A stretch of 64,000 bases of DNA. Origin: DAHUXN01 sp963729815. GTDB taxonomy: Bacteria; Acidobacteriota; Terriglobia; Acidiferrales; UBA7541. Shown piece by piece: positions 55,791 to 64,000 of this stretch. The stretch is taken from contig CAVSPU010000002.1 of NCBI GenBank assembly GCA_963729815.1, forward strand, positions 62,001 to 126,000. The letters run 5' to 3'. Under the pieces are notes generated by a model. It did not search any database, was not told the origin of the DNA, and saw only the letters and a program-made list of their open reading frames with translations. Positions within the stretch are counted from its first letter, which is position 1. Each line of letters starts with the position of its first letter. Both the position numbers and the translations under genes were made by a program.

Positions 55791-56432
55791 ATGAAAGACT
55801 CGAAACCGCCGTTTTGGCAGCCCGTCACGCACTGGATCGGTTCCGGCGCGGGCTGGCTTCTCCGCCACGTGGTCAGCGGCCTCGCCGCAACAGGAATCAC
55901 GCCCAACGTCTTGACGGTTGTGGGCATGGCCGTCAACGTCTGGGCAGCCGTCCTTTTCGCTTACGGCAATTTTCTCAGCGCGGCGGCTGTCCTTTTTCTC
56001 GCCGGTTTTCTCGATATGGCCGATGGGCAGGTGGCGCGGCGCGCCGGCCGCGTTACCGCGTTTGGCGCGTTCCTCGACTCCACGCTTGACCGTTATTCCG
56101 ATCTCGGCCTGTATATGGGCCTCGTCGTTCACTACACATACATCAACCGGCCGTTTTATATGGCTCTGGCTGCGGTGGCCATGGCCAGTTCCTTCATGGT
56201 CAGTTATTCGCGCGCGCGCGCCGAGTCGCTGATTCCTTTGTGCAAAGTGGGCTTCATGGAGCGCCCGGAGCGCTTGGTTCTCTTGATTATCGGTGGAGCG
56301 TTCGATCGTATGGCGCCGGTTTTGTGGGTGATCGCGGCCCTGTCCACGCTCACGGTGATTCATCGCATTGTTTACACTGGGCAGGAAATCCGCGCTGGCC
56401 GAATGATTCCCGGTTATCGCGAACCCTTCTAG
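55791..56432 (+). CDS. CDP-alcohol phosphatidyltransferase family protein
   Basis: A membrane enzyme of 213 aa that transfers a phosphatidyl group from CDP-diacylglycerol (or a related CDP-lipid) to an alcohol. The family signature D-x2-DG-x2-AR-x8-G-x3-D-x3-D is perfect in DMADGQVARRAGRVTAF and the following GAFLDSTLD. About six hydrophobic segments follow. It may make phosphatidylglycerol-phosphate, phosphatidylinositol or another phospholipid. It converges with the plsC-lipid kinase operon (40 nt gap). Confidence 0.9.
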   Translation: MKDSKPPFWQPVTHWIGSGAGWLLRHVVSGLAATGITPNVLTVVGMAVNVWAAVLFAYGNFLSAAAVLFLAGFLDMADGQVARRAGRVTAFGAFLDSTLDRYSDLGLYMGLVVHYTYINRPFYMALAAVAMASSFMVSYSRARAESLIPLCKVGFMERPERLVLLIIGGAFDRMAPVLWVIAALSTLTVIHRIVYTGQEIRAGRMIPGYREPF

Positions 56433-56471
56433 TTTTTGGTCGCGTTGTGTCTCTTGCGGGACGAACGGAAT

Positions 56472-57221
56472 CTAGTTCTTTGCCCGCCCGGCGATATGTT
56501 CTTCCACCCGCGCGGAGACGATGGTGTGCACGCGGTCTCTTAATTCTTCCGCAGCCTCCTTTTTCATTCCTTTGGTCTCAATCGTATCGTGCAGCAAGAC
56601 GGTAATCTTTCCCGGATTCAGCATCCAGTTGCCCGTGCGATGAAATTCGTATGAGCCCACGATGCTCATCGGCACAATCGGAACGCCGAACTGGATCGCC
56701 AGCCGGAAAACGCCTTTCTGAAACGGGCCAACGTGCCCCGTGCGCGTTCGCGAACCTTCCGCGAAAGCGATCAAGCTAATTCCCGAATCGAAGGACTGTT
56801 TTGCCTTTCGCGCCATCAATTCGAGCGATGCCCGGCTGCGGTCGTTGTTGTCTGGCACCGGCACGTTCCCGAAATGCTTCATCATCCAGCCGTAAGCAGG
56901 CACTTTGAAATGCGAGGCCAGCTCGAATCCGCGCACGAATTGCGGAATGGCGGAATAGATCACGAACGGATCGAAAATATTCACGTGATTGCAAACAAAA
57001 AGGCTGGTTCGCCGCGTGTCGAATCCGGGCGAGCAGCAGACCTCGAATTTCACTCCCGCCACCCGCAAAATATTGCGAAAGAAAATCCGCTGCGGACGGT
57101 CGTTCTTGCGCGGATCAATCAACGTCCCCAATACGACGAGCAGCGTGCAGAGCACGAAAAAATGCAAGCCGCTTGCCGCCCACAAGACCGCGGACCGCGC
57201 TTTCAAGTACGCCGATTTCAT
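56472..57221 (-). CDS. 1-acyl-sn-glycerol-3-phosphate acyltransferase (PlsC family)
   Basis: ATG 57221 overlaps the lipid kinase stop in ATGA; 249 aa. After an N-terminal membrane helix, the HX4D motif is NHVNIFDPFV and the second motif FAEGSRTRTGHVGPFQKG; both catalytic and glycerol-binding elements are intact. It acylates lysophosphatidate to phosphatidate. It is the last gene of the ACP-ligase-kinase-acyltransferase operon. Confidence 0.93.
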   Translation of the reverse strand: MKSAYLKARSAVLWAASGLHFFVLCTLLVVLGTLIDPRKNDRPQRIFFRNILRVAGVKFEVCCSPGFDTRRTSLFVCNHVNIFDPFVIYSAIPQFVRGFELASHFKVPAYGWMMKHFGNVPVPDNNDRSRASLELMARKAKQSFDSGISLIAFAEGSRTRTGHVGPFQKGVFRLAIQFGVPIVPMSIVGSYEFHRTGNWMLNPGKITVLLHDTIETKGMKKEAAEELRDRVHTIVSARVEEHIAGRAKN

Positions 57222-58138
57222 ACGAGCACGTCCAGGGCCCCTGGCAGGACGTCCAGCCGCTCGCACTTCAGATGCAAGCTTTCGCCGTCGATCATCACGG
57301 TGACAGGCCCGTCGAGCGAAAATTCAACCTTGCGTACCGCCGCGCGCGAGGCCAGCGGGTGCTTGATATGCGTCCCATCGAAAAGCGTGTGCAGATTGCG
57401 CAGCAATCCGAGCCGTCCGATGGGTCCCCAGCGCACATATTCAATCAGCGCGTCGGAAGAATCCGCGTTCGGCGCGATCATCATGTTTCCGCCGGTGAAT
57501 TTTGTGTTACTGAACGCAAGAAACAGGCAGCGCCGGCGATCAAACTCCACCGCGCCGTCCGTGCGAAGAGGAAAAGACCGGCGATTCAGGCGGGCCAGAC
57601 ACGCGAGAACGCTGAGCGCATAACCCGTGTAACCGAAGCCCTTGAGATGCCGGTTCGCAAACTCCGCGGCGTCGGCGGCGAACCCAAGCGTCAACAGATT
57701 GATGTAGTAGAGTTCACCTTCCGCGTGCTTCAGCCGGATCACGTCGCATGCCCGGCGTTGGCCACTTGAAATCGCGCGCGCAACTGCGTCCGCATCCTCC
57801 GCGCCTCGACGGTCCACAAAATCCCGCAAGAAAGAATTGCCCGTGCCCAGCGGCAGAAACGCCAGCGTGTGCCTCTCGCCGGAATCTCCCGGCAACAGCG
57901 GGAAAATGCCATTCACGATTTCGTAGGATGTGCCGTCGCCGCCGACCGAGAGGAAATTGCGATGCCCCAGCTTCTGCGCTTCTCTCACCAGTTCCGTGGC
58001 GTGCCCGGCTGAATGCGTTTCCGCCACGTCGATTTCGATGCCCGCGGCGCGCAGCTGTGCGAGCGCAGCCGGCGCAAGCTTGCCGCATCGTCCTCCGCCC
58101 GCCGCCGGATTCACCACCGCAAAGAAGCGTTTCACCAC
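57218..58138 (-). CDS. Diacylglycerol kinase family lipid kinase
   Basis: A protein of 306 aa (GTG start) of the DAGK catalytic fold: FAVVNPAAGGG, then the nucleotide motif SVGGDGTSYEIVNG, then FLPLGTGNSFLRDF, and a beta-rich C-terminal domain. Members phosphorylate diacylglycerol, ceramide or sphingosine-like lipids. Its stop overlaps the plsC start. It is 10 nt downstream of the acyl-CoA/ACP synthetase. Confidence 0.92.
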   Translation of the reverse strand: MVKRFFAVVNPAAGGGRCGKLAPAALAQLRAAGIEIDVAETHSAGHATELVREAQKLGHRNFLSVGGDGTSYEIVNGIFPLLPGDSGERHTLAFLPLGTGNSFLRDFVDRRGAEDADAVARAISSGQRRACDVIRLKHAEGELYYINLLTLGFAADAAEFANRHLKGFGYTGYALSVLACLARLNRRSFPLRTDGAVEFDRRRCLFLAFSNTKFTGGNMMIAPNADSSDALIEYVRWGPIGRLGLLRNLHTLFDGTHIKHPLASRAAVRKVEFSLDGPVTVMIDGESLHLKCERLDVLPGALDVLV

Positions 58139-58148
58139 TCGCGGCCCC

Positions 58149-59858
58149 TCACAGCGAAATCGCGGCCGAACTGTCCGTCGCGTTCCGAATTTCCTCGGCC
58201 AATGCCTCGCGCTTGATTTTCAACGACGCCGTGCGCGGGAAATCCCGCGTCCAGACGAGGCACCCGCCAACGCGCTTGAAATCGGGCAATCGCCGGTTCC
58301 GTTCGATGATTTGCGCGCGCAATTCATCCGTGAATTGCGCGTCGTCATCGAGCCGCATCACCAAAATAAGCTGCTCGTCGAGCATCGTCCGCTGCGGCCA
58401 CACGTAATTCGCCGCGAAGATGCAAAACTCTTTCACGGGCAATCCTTCAAACGCATTCTCGATGTCTTCGGGATAAATATTCTTGCCGCCCGCGGTGACG
58501 ATCATGTTTTTCTTGCGCCCGAAGAGCTGCAAATGCCCCGTCGCATCGATCTTTCCGAGATCCCCCGTCATCAGCCAGCCATCCACGATTGTCGCCGCGG
58601 TCATTTCCGGGTCGTCGAGGTAGTGCGACATCACCGTCTTGCCTCGCGCGGCGACCTCTCCGATTCCATCCGCGCCGGCGCTCATGATGTGAACCTCCGT
58701 GCCCGGCAACGCTTTGCCCACTGTGTCCGCGCGAAAGGGCTTGAAGTCGTTCAGCGTGATCACCGTGCCGGCTTCGGTCAATCCATATCCGTTTCCCACG
58801 GCAATGCCGAGGTCGTAGAAAAATTGCAGCGTCGCCGGTTCGGTGAATGCTCCGCCGACGAAGATCGCTCTCAGCTCGCCGCCGAACGCCTGATGAATGT
58901 CGCGCACCAGCAGCAGGCTCAGCCGGACGTGCGGCCGTCTGCGCGTGAGCGCGCGATTCACGCCGATCAAGCGGTCCAGCGCGAATCGGCGCGCTTTCGG
59001 CAGCGCATCGAATTTCTGCCGCATGCCGCGCTCGAGGTTTTTCAGCACCATCGGCACCACGGTTATATACGTGATGCGGTAGCGCGTGAACGCATCGCGA
59101 ATGAATTCCGGCCGCAGCGTCCGCAAATGCACCACCGACGCGCCGCAGACAAACGGCCCGATGAATCCAATCATGAAATCGATCGCATGATTCGTCGGCA
59201 GAATGCTCAGATAGCGCACGCCCGGCCAGAAAGGAAAAAGCGACGCGAGCGACGCGCACTGCTCGAGATAATTCTCATGCGTCATCACGCAACCCTTGGG
59301 CCGTCCTCCCGTTCCCGACGAATAAACGATCGACGCCCAGTCGGCGCGCTGCCTCTCCACGAAAAGAGGTTCGCGTTTATCACGAAACTCTTCCCATCGC
59401 TTTACTCCTCGCAAATCCGCGCCGGCTGGCGCCTCCGTCACGAGCACCGTCTTCACGCGCAAATTCGCGAAACCTTCCGCCTGCGTGATCGCGCGCCACA
59501 AATGATATTCGACGATCAGAATTTCAGCTTTGGAGTGCGCCAGGAGTTGCAAATGCTCCCGCGCGGTGAGCTTGTAATCGAGCGGCACCAGCACGCCGCC
59601 GCAATAAAAAATCGCATATGCAGAAATCAGCCATTTCGACTGGTTCGTCATGATGATCGACGCGCGCCCGCCAGCGCCGAATCCGGAATCCTGCAGCGCG
59701 CGCGCGAATGGCAAAGCTGCTTCCTTGAACTGCCGGTAGGTCAGCCGGCAGTTCTCGCGCTCGCGATCCGCTTCGATCAGGCAGACTTCGTCCGGCCAGC
59801 GCTCGAGTGCCGCGCGCAAGGCTGCGCCCAGTGAGGAGTATTCCCGGAGGTCGAGCAT
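58149..59858 (-). CDS. AMP-dependent acyl-CoA/acyl-ACP synthetase
   Basis: An adenylate-forming enzyme of 569 aa. The ATP loop is IVYSSGTGGRPKGCVMTHE, the second motif GNGYGLTEAGTVI, and the C-terminal hinge DGWLMTGDLGKIDATGHLQLFGRKKN is followed by the catalytic lysine region near FPRTASLKIKREALAE. Its start overlaps the ACP stop (TGATG), suggesting that the adjacent carrier protein may be its acyl acceptor, although CoA cannot be excluded. Confidence 0.92.
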   Translation of the reverse strand: MLDLREYSSLGAALRAALERWPDEVCLIEADRERENCRLTYRQFKEAALPFARALQDSGFGAGGRASIIMTNQSKWLISAYAIFYCGGVLVPLDYKLTAREHLQLLAHSKAEILIVEYHLWRAITQAEGFANLRVKTVLVTEAPAGADLRGVKRWEEFRDKREPLFVERQRADWASIVYSSGTGGRPKGCVMTHENYLEQCASLASLFPFWPGVRYLSILPTNHAIDFMIGFIGPFVCGASVVHLRTLRPEFIRDAFTRYRITYITVVPMVLKNLERGMRQKFDALPKARRFALDRLIGVNRALTRRRPHVRLSLLLVRDIHQAFGGELRAIFVGGAFTEPATLQFFYDLGIAVGNGYGLTEAGTVITLNDFKPFRADTVGKALPGTEVHIMSAGADGIGEVAARGKTVMSHYLDDPEMTAATIVDGWLMTGDLGKIDATGHLQLFGRKKNMIVTAGGKNIYPEDIENAFEGLPVKEFCIFAANYVWPQRTMLDEQLILVMRLDDDAQFTDELRAQIIERNRRLPDFKRVGGCLVWTRDFPRTASLKIKREALAEEIRNATDSSAAISL

Positions 59859-60100
59859 CAGAGGCGCGCTTGAATGCGCGCGGAGAGCGTGCGGAAGTCG
59901 CTCACACCCTGCAATTCGTAGTCCGGCAATTCGATATGGAAATGGTTTTCGATCCGCGTCAGCAAATCGAGCGCCTGCAGGCTGTTGATGTTGAGCTTCT
60001 TGAAGAAATCATCGTCCGGCGCAAGCTGTTCGCTCGGCACCTTGAAATGCGCCGCCGCCAGTTGCAGCACTTCGTCCGTCACTTCGTCAAGCGATGGCAT
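59858..60100 (-). CDS. Dedicated acyl carrier protein
   Basis: An ACP of 80 aa: MPSLDEVTDEVLQLAAAHF, then DDDFFKKLNINSLQALDLL, where Ser is the expected 4'-phosphopantetheine attachment site (usually DSL; here NSL). Four helices and an acidic surface follow. It is coupled to the synthetase (TGATG) and starts the lipid operon. The substitution of Asp by Asn before the Ser is notable. Confidence 0.88.
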   Translation of the reverse strand: MPSLDEVTDEVLQLAAAHFKVPSEQLAPDDDFFKKLNINSLQALDLLTRIENHFHIELPDYELQGVSDFRTLSARIQARL

Positions 60101-60189
60101 AAGCTCCCATTTCTAGCAAAATTCAAAGCCATGGCACAAGCGCCATGCCATGTCCCTTGCAAATTTGTCTGCGCCCCGCCGCCACTCGG

Positions 60190-62268
60190 TTATTTCAGAT
60201 ATTGATTGACCCAGCCGACCCACCGCGTCATCACGTCCGCCGCGCGCACCGGATCTCCCGGAAAATGCCCGCCGACCGGATATGCGTAGAATTCCGTCGT
60301 CACGCCGTTGTCCTTCAGCGCATGAAACATCTCGTACGACTGCACGATCGGCACGCGGAAATCGCCTACGTCGCACAAGATCAGCGTCGGCGTCTTGATT
60401 TGCGCCGCGTACGTAATCGGCGATTCGTCGCGGTAAATTTTCCAGTTGTCGCCGACCCACGGTGAGCCGCCCATCGAATAATAATCCGTGCGGTTGCCGT
60501 CGGCCACGGTCGCTTCCATCGTCAAATCATTCACCGCCGCGCCGGACACCGCCGCCTTCCATATATGGTAGTGGCCGATCATCCAGGAAGTCATGTACCC
60601 GCCGTAGGACCAGCCCGTCACGGCGATCTTGTCCGTATCGACGAAGCCCATTTTCTCGACTTCCGCGAGCCCGGCCATCACGTCCCGTCCGGGCCCGGCG
60701 CCCGCGTCGCGATAAATCGCGCGCTGATAGGCATTGCCCAGGTTATCGCTGCCGCGGTAGTTCGGTTCAAAGACAAGATAGCCTTGCGCCGCCAAAACCT
60801 GCGGCAGCGCGCTGAACGCAAGTGTCGAGCTTGCCTGCGGCCCACCGTGAATGAGCAAAACCAGAGGATATTTTTTGCCCTGCTCGAAATCCGGAGGATA
60901 CGTCAGCGCACCATCTTCGTGAAAACCTTCCGCCTGCCACTCGATGCTTTGCGTTTTCCCCAAATCGAGCGCTGCCGTTTCCGCGTTGAAATCGGTCACC
61001 TGCTTGGGCGTCGCATCAGCCGATGTCATATAGTAAAGTTCCGTCGGCCGCCCCGGCGTGCTTCCCGTAAACGCGATATCGCCCTTCGACCCAACCATTG
61101 CGTCGATCCAGAAGCTCCACGACGGCTCGATCTCTCCGAGATTGAGTTTCCGCGCCGCGCCGCGAATTGACTGGAGCCACAGCGACGTCGTTGTGCCGTC
61201 GTGCCCGCCGGTCAGCAGCGATTTGCCGTCCGGCATCCAGATCGCCCGCTCCACATCGCGATCGATCGAGCGCGTCGCGTCGTCGCCATTTCCGCCGGCG
61301 CTCGACGTCACATAAATTTCATTCTCGTTGTTCGGATCCCCATCCCGCGAATACCAATATGCGATCTTCGATCCATCCGGCGAAAACTCTCCGGCGCTCT
61401 CGAACTTGTCGTGTGACGTCAGCTTCCGCATCTGTCCCGTTGCGACGTCGAGGATTTGCAGCGTCGTTTCGTCGCCATCGCCCGGATCGGGCGTCTCCTG
61501 CCGCGTGATGACGATCGATTTTCCATCCGGCGACCACGAAAGCGGCGACGACGGCGGCGATGGAGGAAACACGATCGGCAGGCTCCATGCGCCCGACGTC
61601 AACCGTTTGGCCTCTCCTCCCGCGGCTGGAATCAGCCACACATGGGAAGGCTCGGCTGCCGCGGTTTCCAGAAAATCGGTGTCACCAACTTGAAACGCAT
61701 CGTGGTGCGCTTCGATCGCCTTCTTGTCGGCGGGATCCGGTGTCACATACGCAAACGCTTTTCCATCGGGCCGCCACGCAAATTGTTCGACGCCATCGGG
61801 CGCCTTGGTGATTTGCTGCGCGTCGCCGCCATCCATGCGCAGAAGAAAAATCTGCGGCGCAGCATTTTTTTCTTCTCCAGCCGTCGCGAGAAACGCCAGG
61901 CAGCTTCCATCGGGTGACCACCGCGGCGCGCTCGCGCCCTTGCGCCCATAGGTCAAAGTCCGTTGCGCGCCACTTGCGATATCGATCAGTACGATTTCAC
62001 TGTCCGCGCGGTCTTCCTTCATATTCGCTCGCGCAACGACTACGGCAATCGATTTGTCGTCGGGCGAGATTTGCGGATCGGCGACGTGCACGATTTTCGC
62101 CAGGTCGGATATTTCAATCCGGCGCTTCTGTGCGTGTGTGGCCGGCGCATTGGCGGCGAAAATCACTCCCGCGGCCAATAGGCCCGCCACGCTCGCGACA
62201 ATCTGCCGGCTTGTCCGGCGCTTCAAAACGCGCTTCACTTCGGGGGTTGGGCTGCTTGCATATCGCAT
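60190..62268 (-). CDS. S9 family peptidase (prolyl oligopeptidase/DPP-like, secreted)
   Basis: ATG 62268 with AGGAGC gives 692 aa. Signal peptide: VASVAGLLAAGVIFAANAP. A seven-bladed TolB-like beta-propeller (repeating SPDGKSI/SPDGSKIAYW strands) precedes the alpha/beta-hydrolase domain with the nucleophile GWSYGGYMTSW, an Asp in LCDVGDFRVP and a final His in PVGGHFPGDP. It is a periplasmic or exported serine exopeptidase. The next gene in the same direction is 90 nt further left (the ACP). Confidence 0.93.
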   Translation of the reverse strand: MRYASSPTPEVKRVLKRRTSRQIVASVAGLLAAGVIFAANAPATHAQKRRIEISDLAKIVHVADPQISPDDKSIAVVVARANMKEDRADSEIVLIDIASGAQRTLTYGRKGASAPRWSPDGSCLAFLATAGEEKNAAPQIFLLRMDGGDAQQITKAPDGVEQFAWRPDGKAFAYVTPDPADKKAIEAHHDAFQVGDTDFLETAAAEPSHVWLIPAAGGEAKRLTSGAWSLPIVFPPSPPSSPLSWSPDGKSIVITRQETPDPGDGDETTLQILDVATGQMRKLTSHDKFESAGEFSPDGSKIAYWYSRDGDPNNENEIYVTSSAGGNGDDATRSIDRDVERAIWMPDGKSLLTGGHDGTTTSLWLQSIRGAARKLNLGEIEPSWSFWIDAMVGSKGDIAFTGSTPGRPTELYYMTSADATPKQVTDFNAETAALDLGKTQSIEWQAEGFHEDGALTYPPDFEQGKKYPLVLLIHGGPQASSTLAFSALPQVLAAQGYLVFEPNYRGSDNLGNAYQRAIYRDAGAGPGRDVMAGLAEVEKMGFVDTDKIAVTGWSYGGYMTSWMIGHYHIWKAAVSGAAVNDLTMEATVADGNRTDYYSMGGSPWVGDNWKIYRDESPITYAAQIKTPTLILCDVGDFRVPIVQSYEMFHALKDNGVTTEFYAYPVGGHFPGDPVRAADVMTRWVGWVNQYLK

Positions 62269-62291
62269 GTGCGCTCCTGTTTTTGAAACCG

Positions 62292-63095
62292 CTAAGGCAA
62301 ATACGGCATGGCATCCGTGCTTTCCGCGAACTTGCGGAGCCCTTCGTCCACCGCTGGCCGCCCGAAGAGCTCGCAGAAGATTTCGATTTCCGTGCGCAGC
62401 TCCTCATAGGGAATCTGCTTGATGAATCGCTTCGCAACGATTGCCGTCTCGCGGTCGAATTTGCAAATCTGCGCCGCGGTCGCGCGCGCCGCGCGCAGCG
62501 ATTCGCCTTCCGCGGTCACTTGGCTCACCAAGCCGATCGCCTGCGCCTTCGCTGTGTTGAAGCTGCGGCCCGTCAACACCAGGTCACGCACCACGGCATT
62601 GCCAAGATCCCTCTTGAGTCGCGGTATCCCGCCAAAGCCCGGAATCAACCCCAGCCGCAATTCCGGAAAGGCAAATCGCGCCATTTTGTCGGCGATAATC
62701 AGGTCGCACGCCAGCGCCACTTCAAATCCGCCGCCGAACGTCACGCCGTGGACGGCAGCGATTGTCGTCAGCGGCGCGCTGTCGATCGCGTTCAGGACGC
62801 GATGGATTCTCTGCAGGAAGTCGCGGACTCCCGCGATACGCTCCGCGACAGGAAGCGTCTGCGAGCGCCGGTAGAGTTCGCGCAGATCTGCACCGGCGCT
62901 GAACCCCGCCGGCATCGCGCTGTAAATAATCAGCGCGCCCGCTTTCTTCCGCGCGGATTCGAGCGCCACTGTAAATTCCTCGAGCTCTTCGAGCGTCTTC
63001 GAGCCGATCTCGTTGCACGGCTCATGGTGGAGCTTTAGCTCGATGACGCCTTCGTTGATTTCCCAGGAAAGCGTCTTGCCTTGAAAGCCAGTCAT
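62292..63095 (-). CDS. Enoyl-CoA hydratase/isomerase family protein
   Basis: A crotonase-fold enzyme of 267 aa. The oxyanion and catalytic segments are FSAGADLRELY, GVTFGGGFEVALACD and FPELRLGLIPGFGG, with both Glu residues present. Its ATG overlaps the upstream acyl-CoA synthetase stop in ATGA, so the two proteins are co-expressed. It may act in fatty-acid degradation or on the product of that synthetase. The S9 gene follows 23 nt downstream. Confidence 0.92.
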   Translation of the reverse strand: MTGFQGKTLSWEINEGVIELKLHHEPCNEIGSKTLEELEEFTVALESARKKAGALIIYSAMPAGFSAGADLRELYRRSQTLPVAERIAGVRDFLQRIHRVLNAIDSAPLTTIAAVHGVTFGGGFEVALACDLIIADKMARFAFPELRLGLIPGFGGIPRLKRDLGNAVVRDLVLTGRSFNTAKAQAIGLVSQVTAEGESLRAARATAAQICKFDRETAIVAKRFIKQIPYEELRTEIEIFCELFGRPAVDEGLRKFAESTDAMPYLP

Positions 63096-64000
63096 ACTTG
63101 TCGCTTTCGATAGAGCTCTTCGATCTGCGTTTTCAAATGCGCTGCAATCGCGTCGCGCTTGAGTTTACCATTGGCCGTCAGCAATCCGCTCTCGATCGTA
63201 AATGACTTCCGTTCGATGTGGAATGCGCGGATCTGGCGGTAATGCGGCAAGCGCGCATTCATTTGTTCGAGCGCTCCCGTAACGTCAGCCTCCGTCAGCC
63301 CCAGGTTTGCCTCCGTGGTCACGATAGCCGACAGGTAACTTCGTTCGTTGCCGACCAGCACCACCTGCTGTGCTTTCGGCAGCAAACGCGCAAGCTCTTC
63401 CTCGAGGGGCTCTGGCGCGATATTGTGTCCCGAATTCAAAATGATCAAATTTTTGATCCGTCCCGTGATTTTCCAGTTGCCGCGCTCGTTCATCTCTCCT
63501 TGATCGCCTGTGTGAAACCAGCCATCGCGGAGCACCTTCGCTGTTTCCTCGGGCCGGTTCCAGTAACCCGAAAAAACGTTTGGCCCGCGCACCAAGATTT
63601 CCTGATTGTCCCCGACTTTCATTTCGAGCCCCGGGATCGCATGCCCCACGTACCCGGGCTCGACGCATGCGGGATCATCCATCGTGCAAATCGCCGTCGT
63701 TTCGGTCAGTCCGTATGCCTGCAGCACTTGAATCCCAAGCATCATGAAGAATTTTTGCGTTTCGGCCGAAAGCGGTGCCGAGCCGCAGATCAGCGCCTTC
63801 AAATTCGGGCCTATCCCCTTGCGAATCGTGGGAAAAATCAGCCTGTCCGCAACCATCAGCCAAATGGAGTCAGTATATGTCGCTTCATTTGTTCCGCGCC
63901 GCAGATACGCGCGTTTCGCTTTCAGGAAAGTCTTCGCGATCCAGCCGCCTCGCTCGCGAATATTTTCCTCGACCTTCGTTCTCACGCGTTCGAGCAGCGT
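63092..64000 (-). CDS. Long-chain acyl-CoA synthetase, N-terminus beyond the window
   Basis: The frame stays open to the right edge (GTG at 63985 is only internal). The visible C-terminal 300 residues show CGSAPLSAETQKFFMMLGIQ, QAYGLTETTAIC, the LRDGWFHTGDQGEMNERG motif and the hinge GRIKNLIILNSGHNIAPEPLE. This is the FadD/ACSL branch of the adenylate-forming family. It overlaps the enoyl-CoA hydratase start by four bases (ATGA). Confidence 0.9.
   Translation of the reverse strand, partial: TLLERVRTKVEENIRERGGWIAKTFLKAKRAYLRRGTNEATYTDSIWLMVADRLIFPTIRKGIGPNLKALICGSAPLSAETQKFFMMLGIQVLQAYGLTETTAICTMDDPACVEPGYVGHAIPGLEMKVGDNQEILVRGPNVFSGYWNRPEETAKVLRDGWFHTGDQGEMNERGNWKITGRIKNLIILNSGHNIAPEPLEEELARLLPKAQQVVLVGNERSYLSAIVTTEANLGLTEADVTGALEQMNARLPHYRQIRAFHIERKSFTIESGLLTANGKLKRDAIAAHLKTQIEELYRKRQV

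Overview
The window looks like a chromosomal fragment of an acidobacterium (phylum Acidobacteriota, probably class Terriglobia). This is inferred from gene content: a MacB/FtsX-like permease with its own PadR regulator, a 1172-residue Oar-like TonB-dependent receptor with an N-terminal carboxypeptidase-regulatory domain, a DUF2844-DUF3443 pair, a large secreted BNR/sortilin-type propeller protein, S9 peptidases, a pseudo-receiver protein and many small secreted proteins. The DNA is GC-rich apart from a visibly AT-richer patch near 31.8-33.7 kb. I saw no rRNA, tRNA or CRISPR array and no transposase.

Layout. 0-9 kb: the end of a secreted protein, an M20 peptidase, a TPR-GAF-GGDEF-like protein, then a forward run of thiolase, 3-hydroxyacyl-CoA dehydrogenase, crotonase, ribH and nusB. 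9-16 kb: a leftward housekeeping run read coaD, aminotransferase, manA, manC, phosphohexomutase, cupin, PhzF, which contains the complete hexose-phosphate-to-GDP-mannose route. 16-25.4 kb: a STAS protein, the PadR/ABC-permease pair, a TauE/SafE permease, three small secreted proteins, DinB, and the DUF2844-DUF3443 pair. 25.7-29.7 kb: the TonB-dependent receptor with a long upstream region full of inverted repeats.

29.7-37 kb is the accessory region: a polysaccharide deacetylase, a zinc-ribbon protein, then an AT-richer cassette with a membrane protein and a frameshifted SIR2-like protein. It is followed by 221-bp tandem repeats and dispersed REP-like hairpins, and by a Tat-exported bicovalent flavoenzyme. 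37-50 kb is a leftward block of envelope, iron and stress genes: a pseudo-receiver, a frameshifted GSP17M-like gene, PBP1, CsbD, a DUF3309-like micropeptide, a VTT-domain protein, bacterioferritin, DUF202, a lipase and an MbfA-type iron exporter.

50-64 kb: a 5'-truncated S9 peptidase remnant, the BNR propeller protein, and a compact lipid cluster. The cluster has a CDP-alcohol phosphatidyltransferase facing an operon read ACP, acyl-CoA/ACP synthetase, lipid kinase, PlsC, with overlapping or nearly touching genes. Next come an intact S9 peptidase and an overlapping pair of acyl-CoA synthetase (cut by the window edge) and enoyl-CoA hydratase.

The best candidates for something new are the membrane protein + SIR2 cassette bordered by repeats, the ACP/ligase/lipid kinase/acyltransferase operon, and the unusual regulatory proteins (degenerate GGDEF, Asn-substituted receiver). 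All functions are inferred from motifs read by eye; no database search was run.
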